Source: Pseudomonas oryzihabitans
Lineage (GTDB): Bacteria > Pseudomonadota > Gammaproteobacteria > Pseudomonadales > Pseudomonadaceae
NCBI RefSeq assembly: GCF_014522265.1
Contig: NZ_CP017024.1
Location: 903,501 to 967,500, forward strand
Length of the DNA: 64,000 nt
Reading direction: 5' to 3'
Part shown: positions 53,903 to 61,981 of the stretch, piece after piece
Layout of the letters: every line of letters begins with the position of its first letter
Numbering within the stretch: position 1 is the stretch's first letter
Program-made: the position numbers and the translations under genes
The notes under the pieces: generated by a model
Told to the model about the DNA's origin: nothing
What the model saw: the letters and a program-made list of their open reading frames with translations, nothing else
The model's database searches: none

Positions 53903-55090
53903 TCAGGCCCGCGCCTGACGCTGGCGCAGCAGGAACAGGTACCAGACGGCCAGCGCCGTGGCGGCCAGCAGGCAGCCGGCCAGGCTGACGCCGGTCCAGC
54001 CAAAGTGCTCGTACAGCCGCGCCGACAGCAGCGAACCCAGGGAGCCGCCGAGGAAGTAGCCGGTCATGTAGCCGGCGTTGAGGCGACTACGGGCTTCCGG
54101 GCGCAGGCGATAGACCACGTTCTGGTTGCTGACGTGGCTGAGCTGCACGGCGAGATCCAGCACCAGGATGCCGACCAGCAGCGCCGCCAGCGACTGCTGG
54201 GCGAAGGCCAGGGGCAGCCAGGCCAGGGTCAGGGAAGCCAGCCCGATGCTGGTGGCGAGACCACCCTTGCCCTGGTCGGCCATGCGCCCGGCCAGGTTGG
54301 CGGCCAGGGCGCCCACCGCGCCGGCGAGACCGAACAGGCCGATGGTACCGTCGCTGAAGCCATAGGGTTCGGCGGCGAGCAGAAAGGCCAGGGGCGTCCA
54401 GAACACCGCGAAGACGGCGAAGCCCAGACAGCCCAGCAGGGTGCGCAGACGATGCAGGGGTTCGTCGCGCAAGAGCACGAACACCGAACCCAGCAGCCGT
54501 GGATAGCTCAGGCCCGCCGACTGCTGATAGCGCGGCAGCGCCAGGCGCAGGGCCAGGGCGGTGGCCAGCATCAGACCGGCCGCCACGGCATAGACGGTGC
54601 GCCAGTCGCCCAGGGACGAGAGCGCTCCGGCCACGGTGCGGGCCAGCAGGATGCCGAGGATGAGGCCGCTCATCACCGTGCCCACCGCCCTACCCCGCTG
54701 CTCCGGCGCGGCCAGGGTCGCGGCGAAGGGCACCAGCACCTGGGCCACCACCGAGAAGAGTCCGGTCATGGCGGTGCCCACTAGCAGCCAGGTCAGACTG
54801 GTGGCGGTGGCGCTCAGGGCCAGGCCGGCGGCGGCGATCACACTCATGGTGACGATCAGCCGGCGGCGCTCCAGCAGATCGCCCAGGGGCACCAGCAGCA
54901 GGAGCCCGGCGGCGTAGCTGAGCTGGGCGGTGGTGACGATGCTGCCGGCCTGGGTGTAGCTGAGGTCGAAGCGCTGGGCGATGGTGTGCAGCAACGGCTG
55001 GTTGTAGTAGTTGCTGGCCACCGCGATACCGGTGGCGACGGCCATGAGCAGGGTCAGCCAGCGGCTGAGAGGAGGCGTGGGGCTCGACAT
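53903..55090 (-). CDS. MFS transporter (YgaY-like)
   Basis: A 395-residue inner-membrane protein with 12 hydrophobic segments of the major facilitator superfamily. ASNYYNQPLLHTIAQRFDLS near the start and the loop motif GDLLERRRLIV are typical of a drug-efflux-like subgroup to which I assign it by resemblance. The ATG at 55090 is preferred; a TTG at 55132 would add 14 hydrophilic residues. It is divergent from the LysR gene at 55193, with 102 bases between, so that LysR is its probable regulator. Confidence 0.85.
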   Translation of the reverse strand: MSSPTPPLSRWLTLLMAVATGIAVASNYYNQPLLHTIAQRFDLSYTQAGSIVTTAQLSYAAGLLLLVPLGDLLERRRLIVTMSVIAAAGLALSATATSLTWLLVGTAMTGLFSVVAQVLVPFAATLAAPEQRGRAVGTVMSGLILGILLARTVAGALSSLGDWRTVYAVAAGLMLATALALRLALPRYQQSAGLSYPRLLGSVFVLLRDEPLHRLRTLLGCLGFAVFAVFWTPLAFLLAAEPYGFSDGTIGLFGLAGAVGALAANLAGRMADQGKGGLATSIGLASLTLAWLPLAFAQQSLAALLVGILVLDLAVQLSHVSNQNVVYRLRPEARSRLNAGYMTGYFLGGSLGSLLSARLYEHFGWTGVSLAGCLLAATALAVWYLFLLRQRQARA

Positions 55091-55192
55091 CCGCGAGGTC
55101 CGGCATGGGAAAGGCTGGTCAGTATCGGACAACGGCAGCCATCGGTTAAATGAATCGTTAAGATGGTTTCGATCTCATTTCAAGATAGCGCC

Positions 55193-56068
55193 ATGAACCT
55201 CAAGCAACTGGAATTCGCCGTCGCCCTAGCCGAGGAGCGCCACTTCACCCGCGCCGCCGAGCGTTGTCATGTGGTGCAGTCGGCGCTCAGTCACCAGATC
55301 GCCCGCCTGGAAGCCGAACTGGGCGCTACCCTGTTCGAACGCCTGCCGCGGCAGGTGCGCCTCACCCCCGCCGGCGAAGCGCTGCTGGTCCAGGCGCGGC
55401 AGGCGCTGGCGGCGGTGGAAAGGCTGCAGCAGGACGTGGCCGCTGCGGTCGGCGCCATTCGCGGCACCCTGACACTGGGCCTGATCTCCTCGGTGCCCCG
55501 TCTGGATATCGTCGAGTTGCTGGCCACCTTCCATGCCCGCCATCCCCAGGTGGACATCCGGCTGCGCCAGGACAAGAGCGAGACGCTGCTGGCGGCGGTG
55601 CGCGAGCGACAACTGGATTTCGCCCTGATCGGCCTGTCGCGCCAGGTGGCCCTGGAGGCGGTGGCCAGCCGCCTGCTGCTCAGCGAGGAGCTGGTGGCGG
55701 TGCTGCCCGCTGCGCACGCCCTGGCGGGGCGGGAAAGGCTGTCGCTGCACGAGCTGGTGGATCTGCCGCTGGTGGACCTGCCCGCCGGCAGCGGCGCCCG
55801 GCGGCAGACCGACGAGGCCTTCGCCGCCCTGGGCCTGCCCCATCGGGTGGGTTTCGAGACGGGCAACATGCAGCTGCTGGAACGCTTCGTCCGCCGCGGT
55901 CTGGCCATCGGCCTGGTGCCCCAGAGTATCGCCAGCACCTTTGCCGGCCTGGCCCGGGTGCCGGTCAGCGATGCCCCGCAGCGCAACGTCCATGCCATCT
56001 GGTCGCCGCTGCCGACGCCGGCGACGCGGGAATTTCTCAAGGTCCTGGAAGAGGCCCTGGTGGATTAG
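55193..56068 (+). CDS. LysR-family regulator, probable controller of the divergent MFS gene
   Basis: A 291-residue LTTR. MNLKQLEFAVALAEERHFTRAAERCHVVQSALSHQIARLE is the DNA-binding domain, followed by the effector domain (90-290). The ATG at 55193 gives the normal LTTR start; an in-frame ATG at 55163 would add ten residues. The AT-richer gap between it and the MFS gene (around 55140-55190) is the expected site for LysR boxes, though I could not fix one. Confidence 0.9.
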   Translation: MNLKQLEFAVALAEERHFTRAAERCHVVQSALSHQIARLEAELGATLFERLPRQVRLTPAGEALLVQARQALAAVERLQQDVAAAVGAIRGTLTLGLISSVPRLDIVELLATFHARHPQVDIRLRQDKSETLLAAVRERQLDFALIGLSRQVALEAVASRLLLSEELVAVLPAAHALAGRERLSLHELVDLPLVDLPAGSGARRQTDEAFAALGLPHRVGFETGNMQLLERFVRRGLAIGLVPQSIASTFAGLARVPVSDAPQRNVHAIWSPLPTPATREFLKVLEEALVD

Positions 56069-56204
56069 CCCCACTTACCAGCGGGCCGTGCAGCCGTTGA
56101 GGTGATGCGCGGGCTACGTGCCGGAGTATGGTCCGGTGACGGCCCCCTGGGGCACGAGGCGCTTCTTGGTCCGCGATCCTGGTGGCCAGTCGATGCGACC
56201 GCGC
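56069..56204. other. Intergenic stretch without a recognised feature
   Basis: GC-rich and non-coding by eye. It separates the LysR gene from the repeat array and contains no terminator that I can identify. Together with the array it makes a gene-free region of almost 800 bases. Confidence 0.6.
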
Positions 56205-56850
56205 CTACGGTCTATCGCAGCCATGGCCTGAGCCTTTTCCAGGGGTGACGTCGCTGTGTGTGGGGCGTGCCCTCACCCCAACCTTCTCCCGGAGGGAGAG
56301 GGGGTTGTTCGAGCAGGCATTCAGCTCTATCGGAGCCGTAGCCTGGAAAACGGCGCAGCCTTTTCCGGAAGTGACTTCAGTGTGCAGGGCGTGCCCTCAC
56401 CCCAACCCTTTCCCGGAGGGAGAGGGGGTTATTCGAGCAGGCATTCAGCTCTATCGGAGCCGTAGTCTGGAAAACGGCGCAGCCTTTTCCGGGAGTGACT
56501 TCAGAGTGCGGGGCGCGCCCTCACCCCGCCCCTCTCCCGAGGGAGAGAGGGTTAACCGAGCAGGTGTTCAGCCGCCGTGAAACGCTCGACAGAGCCGTAG
56601 CCTGGAAAACGGCGCAGCCTTTTCCGGGAGTGACTTCAGTGTGCGGGGCGTGCCCTCACCCCAACCCTTTCCCGGAGGGAGAGGGGGTTATTCGAGCAGG
56701 CGTTCAGCTCTATCGGAGCCGTAGCCTGGAAAACGGCGCAGCCTTTTCCGGTAGTGACTTCAGTGTGCGGGGCGCGCCTTCACCCCAACCCTCTCATAGA
56801 GGGAGAGGAGAACCGAGCAGGTGTTCAGCCGCCGTGAAACGCTCGACAGC
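56205..56850. repeat. Five-unit tandem array of about 124-135 bp palindrome-bearing repeats
   Basis: The marker AGCCTTTTCC starts at 56231, 56357, 56481, 56616 and 56740, giving periods of 126, 124, 135 and 124. Each unit carries CCCTCACCCC, then a CCCTYTCCC/GGGAGAGGG-type hairpin, and a GGAAAA/TTTTCC arm pair at the unit joint. Two spacer types exist: units 1, 2 and 4 have TTCAGCTCTATCGGAGCC, units 3 and 5 have GTTCAGCCGCCGTGAAACG. I recall the CCCTCACCCC-hairpin core as a dispersed intergenic repeat in many Proteobacteria. Open frames within it are by-products of the repeat. Confidence 0.9.
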
Positions 56851-56864
56851 CTGCCGACCTGCCC

Positions 56865-57233
56865 TCAACCCTCGCTAACCGGCAGTCGGCGGACGAAGGT
56901 GCCCACCCGCCAGGCCAGCTGCTCGCCCTGGCACTGCACCAGCAGATTGCGTACCGGATAGGACTGGCCGGCAATGCTGGCCTCGGCTTCCGCCTCGCTG
57001 GCGCCGTCAAGGTGGTTGCGGGCCAGCACCCGGTAGCTGCCGGTGGCGCAACGCTCGGCAGCTTCGCCCGCGCAGCCGGACCAGCTGCCGAATACCCCGT
57101 TGCACTGCACCAGGTAGGCGGTGCGGCCATCCTGCAGGTAGGCGGTGTGGGAGCTGGCACAGCCGGCCAGCAGGGCGAGCGAGCCGGCGCAGGCCAGCAG
57201 GCGGAGGGTATTGCGAAGGGCGGCGAGGGACAT
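56865..57233 (-). CDS. Small predicted lipoprotein
   Basis: A 122-residue product of unknown function. Residues 1-25 form a lipoprotein signal with lipobox LLAGC (Cys25). The mature part has five cysteines (CNGVFGSWSGCAGEAAERC, later VQCQGEQ) and short strands such as GRTAYLVQCNGVF and SYPVRNLLVQCQGE, which look like two related halves. The ATG at 57233 has GGAG 8 bases upstream. The shared motif copy B lies 49-101 bases upstream. The repeat array lies just after the stop. Confidence 0.72.
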   Translation of the reverse strand: MSLAALRNTLRLLACAGSLALLAGCASSHTAYLQDGRTAYLVQCNGVFGSWSGCAGEAAERCATGSYRVLARNHLDGASEAEAEASIAGQSYPVRNLLVQCQGEQLAWRVGTFVRRLPVSEG

Positions 57234-57281
57234 GGGAGTGGCTCCAAACAATATGGAGCCATCGTAAGAAGCCAACGCCCT

Positions 57282-57334
57282 CGTCCATAAATCGTACCGG
57301 CGGATAGCGCTTATCGACGCGGCTGATGGTGCCC
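57282..57334. promoter_or_regulatory. Shared upstream motif, copy B
   Basis: Counterpart of 53849-53901. On the minus strand it contains GATAAGCGCTATC, a nearly palindromic 13-mer, 49-101 bases upstream of the small lipoprotein gene. The similar spacing in both copies supports a regulatory role. Confidence 0.5.
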
Positions 57335-57499
57335 CCGGACGTCTCCGGTCAGGCGCGGACTTTTGTGATGCTCACCTTAAGGTTCTCGTAAGCGCTCCGG
57401 GGAGAGGCTAGCGATACAACCACTACAACCAAGGCTGCCTCCCCACTGACCCCGCGAGCCGCCAGGGCGTCGACAGCCCTTCGAGCAAGGAGATTGGCC

Positions 57500-58744
57500 A
57501 TGTCTACCTGGACTTCTACACAGCGCAACGTGGCCTTCGCCACCTTTGCCAGCTGGACGATGGATGCATTCGACTTCTTCATCCTGGTCTTCGTCCTCAG
57601 CAACCTGTCGACGTATTTCCACAACTCGGTGACCGATGTCTCCCTGTCGATCATGCTGACCCTGGCGGTGCGTCCGATAGGCGCCCTGATCTTCGGGCGC
57701 CTGGCCGAGCGGCATGGGCGCCGGCCGATTTTGATGCTCAACATCGTGCTGTTCTCGGTGTTCGAGCTGCTGTCCGCCTGGTCGCCGACCTTCATGGCGT
57801 TCATGGCTTTCCGTCTTCTCTACGGCGTGGCCATGGGCGGGGTCTGGGGCGTGGCTTCGTCGCTGGCGATGGAAACCATCCCCGATCGCGCGCGCGGGCT
57901 GATGTCGGGGATCTTCCAGGCCGGCTATCCCTGCGGCTACCTGCTCGCCTCCATCGTCTTCGGCTTGTTCTTCACCACGGTGGGCTGGCGCGGCATGTTC
58001 CTGATCGGCGCCCTACCGGTCCTGCTGCTGCCCTTCATCTACTTCAAGGTGCCGGAGTCGCCGGTGTGGCTGGCCGCGCGCGAGCGCAAGGAGAGTACTG
58101 CCCTGCTGCCAATCCTGCGCCAGCACTGGAAGATCTGCCTGTACCTGGTGCTGCTGATGGCCTGCTTCAATTTCTTCAGCCACGGCACCCAGGACCTCTA
58201 TCCCACCTTCCTCAAGGTACAGCACCAGTTCGATGCCCATACCGTGAGTCTGATCGCCATCGGCTACAACATCGCGGCGATGCTCGGCGGCGTGCTCTTC
58301 GGTTCGCTGTCGGAACGCATCGGCCGCAAGAAGGCGATCATGCTGGCCGCACTGCTGTCGTTACCGGTCCTGCCGCTGTGGGCCTTCTCCAGCGGCTCCT
58401 GGACGCTGGGCATCGGCGCCTTCCTGATGCAATTCATGGTGCAGGGCGCCTGGGGCGTGGTGCCCAGCTATCTCAACGAACTGGTGCCGGGCAATGTGCG
58501 CGCCGTGCTGCCGGGCTTCGTCTACCAGATGGGCAACCTGCTGGCCTCGGTCAACGCTACCCTGCAGGCGCATATCGCGGCGGCCCACGGCGGCAACTAT
58601 GGCCTGGCCATGGCGCTGGTGGCAGGCACCGTGGCGCTGCTGATCATCCTCTTCGTGGCCTTCGGCAAGGAGACCCGTGGCATGCAGATTTCCGGAGCGG
58701 TGGCCGAGCAGCCGGCTGGGCTCACGCAGCCGGTTCGCCCATGA
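57500..58744 (+). CDS. MFS transporter, sialate/carboxylate:proton symporter-like
   Basis: A 414-residue, 12-segment transporter. SWTMDAFDFFILVFVLSNLS near the start and GRLAERHGRRPILM (loop 2-3) fit the sugar/acid symporter branch, and PESPVWLAAR follows segment 6 as in the SHS group. The substrate is likely an organic acid. AAGGAG lies 8 bases before the ATG at 57500. Its 3' end overlaps the convergent LysR gene by 23 bases. No metabolic gene shares its operon. Confidence 0.82.
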   Translation: MSTWTSTQRNVAFATFASWTMDAFDFFILVFVLSNLSTYFHNSVTDVSLSIMLTLAVRPIGALIFGRLAERHGRRPILMLNIVLFSVFELLSAWSPTFMAFMAFRLLYGVAMGGVWGVASSLAMETIPDRARGLMSGIFQAGYPCGYLLASIVFGLFFTTVGWRGMFLIGALPVLLLPFIYFKVPESPVWLAARERKESTALLPILRQHWKICLYLVLLMACFNFFSHGTQDLYPTFLKVQHQFDAHTVSLIAIGYNIAAMLGGVLFGSLSERIGRKKAIMLAALLSLPVLPLWAFSSGSWTLGIGAFLMQFMVQGAWGVVPSYLNELVPGNVRAVLPGFVYQMGNLLASVNATLQAHIAAAHGGNYGLAMALVAGTVALLIILFVAFGKETRGMQISGAVAEQPAGLTQPVRP

Positions 58745-59633
58745 ATCTGATGATCTCGCCGCGCAGCCAGCGCTCGCCCGGATCCTGGTCCTGGGCCGCG
58801 CGCCAGACCAGCGACAGCTTGGCCGGGACGATGGGAAACGGTGGTTCCTCGATGCGCAGGCCGCCGCCCGCAGCCAGCGCCCGGGCGGCGTAGTCGGGCA
58901 CCGTGGCGAGCAATTCGCTGCCGGCCAGCAGGGCGCCGAGACCGTTGAAGTGGGGTACGCCCAGGGCCACCTTGCGACTGCGGCCGAGGCGCGCCAGGTC
59001 GTCGTCGATGTTGCCGCAGAGATCGCCGGACATCGACACCAGCACATGGGGCCGCGCGCAATAGTCATCCAGGGTCAGGGGCGCGGGATCGCGGTCGGCG
59101 CGCACCACCAGGGCGCGGATGTGCCTCAGGGTACGGCACCTGGCGTTGGCCGGCAGCTGGGTGGTGTAGCTGATGCCCAGGGAAACCTCGCCACTGGCCA
59201 GCAGGCCGGGCAGCAGCAGGAAGTTGGCGTTGCGCACCACCAGCACACAGTGCGGCGCCACCTCGCGCAGATGGGCCAGCAGCGGCGGCAGCAGGCCGCA
59301 CTCGACGTCGTCGGACATGCCCAGGCGAAACACCGCGCGACTGGCGCCGGGGTCGAAGTCGTCGACCTCGCTCAAGGCATTGGACAGGCCGTCCAGCGCC
59401 GGGCGCAGCCGTTCGAGAATGGCCAGGGCCCGCGGCGTGGGCTCCATCGCCCGCCCACTGCGTACCAGCAGGGGGTCGTCGAAGAATTGCCGCAGGCGCA
59501 CCAGGGCGGCACTGATGGCCGGCTGGCCGAGAAAGAGCTTTTCCGCGGTGCGGGTAAGGTTGCGCTCGTGCATCAGGCTTTCGAACACCACCAGCAGGTG
59601 CAGGTCGATGCGGCGCAGGTCGTTGCGGTTCAC
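58722..59633 (-). CDS. LysR-family regulator (NodD/LeuO-like subgroup)
   Basis: A 303-residue LTTR. LRRIDLHLLVVFESLMHERNLTRTAEKLFLGQPAISAALVRLR is the DNA-binding region of the subgroup with NodD and LeuO. The effector domain covers 95-300. The start is a GTG at 59633. It lies 68 bases downstream of ycaC on the same strand with a 14-bp perfect hairpin between, and may control the ycaC-MFS-amidohydrolase cluster or the convergent MFS gene. Confidence 0.88.
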   Translation of the reverse strand: MNRNDLRRIDLHLLVVFESLMHERNLTRTAEKLFLGQPAISAALVRLRQFFDDPLLVRSGRAMEPTPRALAILERLRPALDGLSNALSEVDDFDPGASRAVFRLGMSDDVECGLLPPLLAHLREVAPHCVLVVRNANFLLLPGLLASGEVSLGISYTTQLPANARCRTLRHIRALVVRADRDPAPLTLDDYCARPHVLVSMSGDLCGNIDDDLARLGRSRKVALGVPHFNGLGALLAGSELLATVPDYAARALAAGGGLRIEEPPFPIVPAKLSLVWRAAQDQDPGERWLRGEIIRFMGEPAA

Positions 59634-59660
59634 GGCATCCCTCCGCGAAGGTCTGGCAGG

Positions 59661-59694
59661 GATAGTCCGGCGCCGAGGGAGGCGCCGGACTATC
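59661..59694. terminator. 14-bp perfect hairpin between ycaC and the LysR gene
   Basis: GATAGTCCGGCGCC (59661-59674) pairs fully with 59681-59694 around a 6-base loop. It begins 7 bases after the ycaC stop on the minus strand. No T tract follows in that direction, so it may be a partial terminator or an mRNA stabiliser protecting the ycaC message. Confidence 0.55.
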
Positions 59695-59701
59695 GTTCCC
59701 C

Positions 59702-60325
59702 TTACTTGGCGGACAGCTTGGCGTAGCTGGTCATCAGGTTGCGGTAGTTGGGGATGTGGTTGGACAGCAGGGCACCCAGGCCCTCGATGTCGTTGCGCCA
59801 GTCGCGGTGCAGCTCGCAGGCCACGCTGAACCAGTTCATCAGTTGCACGCCGGCGGCGCTCATGCGCGCCCAGGCAGCCTGCTGCACGGTCTTGTCGAAG
59901 GTGCCGGAGGCATCGGTCACCACGAAGACGTCGAAGCCTTCGGCGATGGCCGCCAGGGCCGGGAAGGTCACGCAGACGTCGGTCACCACGCCGGCGATGA
60001 TCAGCTGCTTGCGGCCGGTGGCCTTGATGGCGGCGACGAAGTCTTCGTTGTCCCAGGCGTTGATCTGGCCGGGGCGGGCGATGTACGGCGCCTCGGGGAA
60101 CAGCTCGACCAGCTCGGGCACCAGCGGGCCGTTGGGGCCCTGCTCGAAGCTGGTGGTGAGGATGGTGGGCAGGCCGAAGAACTTGGCGCTGTTGGCCAGG
60201 GCCAGGACGTTGTTCTTGAAGTCGCTGGGGGTGAAATCCTGGACCAGCGAGATCAGACCGGCCTGGTGGTCGATCAGCAGGACGACGGCATCGTTCTTGT
60301 CGAGACGGTTGTAGGGCTTGCTCAT
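59702..60325 (-). CDS. ycaC: YcaC-family isochorismatase-like hydrolase
   Basis: A 207-residue protein almost the length of E. coli YcaC and very similar along its whole length. The triad of YcaC is visible: Asp19 in LIDHQAGL, Arg84 in YIARPGQINAW (where nicotinamidases have Lys) and Cys118 in VVTDVCVTFP. The N-terminal KPYNRLDKNDAVVLL and C-terminal DWRNDIEGLGALLSNHIP are family hallmarks. YcaC forms an octamer; its substrate is not settled. It follows the MFS-ABM gene by 48 bases. Confidence 0.93.
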   Translation of the reverse strand: MSKPYNRLDKNDAVVLLIDHQAGLISLVQDFTPSDFKNNVLALANSAKFFGLPTILTTSFEQGPNGPLVPELVELFPEAPYIARPGQINAWDNEDFVAAIKATGRKQLIIAGVVTDVCVTFPALAAIAEGFDVFVVTDASGTFDKTVQQAAWARMSAAGVQLMNWFSVACELHRDWRNDIEGLGALLSNHIPNYRNLMTSYAKLSAK

Positions 60326-60373
60326 GGTGGAGTCCTCAGGGAGTGGTTTGGGGGTTGCGGGTGAAGGGCGGCA

Positions 60374-61969
60374 TCAGGCGCCGCCCAGGAGATGGCGAAT
60401 GGCGACGGGTACGCCGGGGGTCTGGTACTGGCGCGCCGCCGCTTCCAGGCGCTGTTCGCCCTGGGTGACGCGGTGGTGGTGGCGCAGGTGTTCCAGCCAG
60501 GATTCGTCGCAGAAGAATTCCTGCCAGCGGCGCGGCTCGGCGCTGTCCTGCAGCAGGGCCCAGGAGAAGGCGCCGTTGCGCCGGCGCATGGCGCCCACCG
60601 CCTGCATGGCCTGGCGAAAGGCCGGACCATGCTCGGGGGCGATGTCGTACTCCAGGGTGACCATCACCGGGCCGCGCTCGCGATCCAGGGAATCGTCGAG
60701 GATCGGCGCCGGCCAGTGCAGCGAAGGGGCGATATCGGCGGCCGGGGTGACCGGCAGACGCAGGCGCCAGGTCAGCCCGATGCCGGCCAGCAGCACCCCG
60801 GCCGCCGCGCTCAGCGCCAGACTCAGGGAGAAGTGACTGGCCAGGGCACCCCAGAGCAAGCCGCCCAGGGCGCTGGTACCAAAGAACACCAGGATGTAGA
60901 CGGCCAGGGCACGGGCGCGCACCCAGCCGGGCACGGCGGTCTGGGCCGCCACCTGCAGGCTGGAGAGCACGGCGATCCAGGCCAGGCCGCTGACCAGCAT
61001 GACCGGCAGCAGCCAGGCGAAGTCGCGAATCCAGGCCAGGCCGAGCAGCACGCCGGCATAGAGCGTACTGGCACCCGCCACCAGCAGGTCGCTGGACAGC
61101 CGTTCGCGCAGCCGCGGCAGGAGCATGGCGCCGCCGATGGCACCCAGGCCGACGCACCCGAGCAGGATGCCGAAATCCAGGGCGGTGCCCTGCAGGGCCT
61201 GGCGCACCAGCAGTGGCAACAGGGCCATGCCGGCGCTGGCGCCGAGGAAAAACGCGGCGGTCCTGGCCAGCACCACCTGCAGCTGGAGCGAGCTGCGGGC
61301 ATAGCGGAGGCCGACCCGGACGGCGCCCAGCAGGCGCTCCGCGGGCAGCACGGCGGCTGCAGGTTGGCGTCGCCAGGTCAGGAGCGCGACGATCACGGCA
61401 AGGAAGGAAACGGAATTGAGGGCGAAGGTCAGCCAGGGACCGGCCAGGCTGACCAGCACCCCGGCGAGCGCCGGGCCGAGGGCACGGGCCACGTTCATGC
61501 CCAGGCTGGACAGGGCGATGGCCGCGGGCAACTCGCTTTTATCGACCAGCTCGGGGGTCAGCGCCGACCAGGCCGGCAGCATCAGCGCCGTGCCCACGCC
61601 CATGGCCAGGGTCAGGCCCAGCAGCAGCGGCACGGTCATCCAGCCGGCCAGGGTCAGCCCGGCCAGAGCCAGGGCTACCGCGGCCATCCACAGCTGCACG
61701 CCGAGCAGGTAGCGCCGGCGGTCGACGATGTCGGCCAGGGCGCCGGCCGGCAGTGCCAGCAGGAACATCGGCAGCGCCCCCGCCACCTGGACCAGGGCCA
61801 CCGCCAGGGGGCTGGCCGACAACGAGGTCATCAACCAGCCGGCGCCCACCTCGTGCATCCAGGTACCGATGTTGGAGGCGATGCTGGCCAGCCACAGCCA
61901 GCGGAAGGTGCGCTGACGCAGGGGCTGCCAGGGCGAGGCGGTGGTGGAAGTCAGGGCGGCGGCGGTCAT
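60374..61969 (-). CDS. MFS exporter (MFS_3/DUF894) with C-terminal monooxygenase-like domain
   Basis: A 531-residue protein. Residues 15-405 hold 12 membrane segments of the enterobactin-exporter-like MFS_3 type (RTFRWLWLASIASNIGTWM at the start, ADIVDRRRYLL loop). Residues about 425-515 are soluble and look like an antibiotic-biosynthesis-monooxygenase ferredoxin fold (VMVTLEYDIAPEHGPAFRQA ... SWLEHLRHHHRVT). Such fusions are known in the family as I recall, but the role of the tail is unclear. It lies 12 bases after the amidohydrolase gene, surely in one operon. Confidence 0.85.
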   Translation of the reverse strand: MTAAALTSTTASPWQPLRQRTFRWLWLASIASNIGTWMHEVGAGWLMTSLSASPLAVALVQVAGALPMFLLALPAGALADIVDRRRYLLGVQLWMAAVALALAGLTLAGWMTVPLLLGLTLAMGVGTALMLPAWSALTPELVDKSELPAAIALSSLGMNVARALGPALAGVLVSLAGPWLTFALNSVSFLAVIVALLTWRRQPAAAVLPAERLLGAVRVGLRYARSSLQLQVVLARTAAFFLGASAGMALLPLLVRQALQGTALDFGILLGCVGLGAIGGAMLLPRLRERLSSDLLVAGASTLYAGVLLGLAWIRDFAWLLPVMLVSGLAWIAVLSSLQVAAQTAVPGWVRARALAVYILVFFGTSALGGLLWGALASHFSLSLALSAAAGVLLAGIGLTWRLRLPVTPAADIAPSLHWPAPILDDSLDRERGPVMVTLEYDIAPEHGPAFRQAMQAVGAMRRRNGAFSWALLQDSAEPRRWQEFFCDESWLEHLRHHHRVTQGEQRLEAAARQYQTPGVPVAIRHLLGGA

Positions 61970-61981
61970 GGCGGACGCTCC

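Noticed and set aside
56205-56850. The tandem array as a CRISPR
   Set aside because: Units are 124-135 bp and almost wholly repeated, spacers are not unique, and no cas gene is near.
56182-56878. Several plus-strand open frames with repeated peptides such as PHPNPFPEGEG in the array
   Set aside because: They are translations of the intergenic repeat in three frames, without ribosome sites, and resemble well-known spurious annotations.
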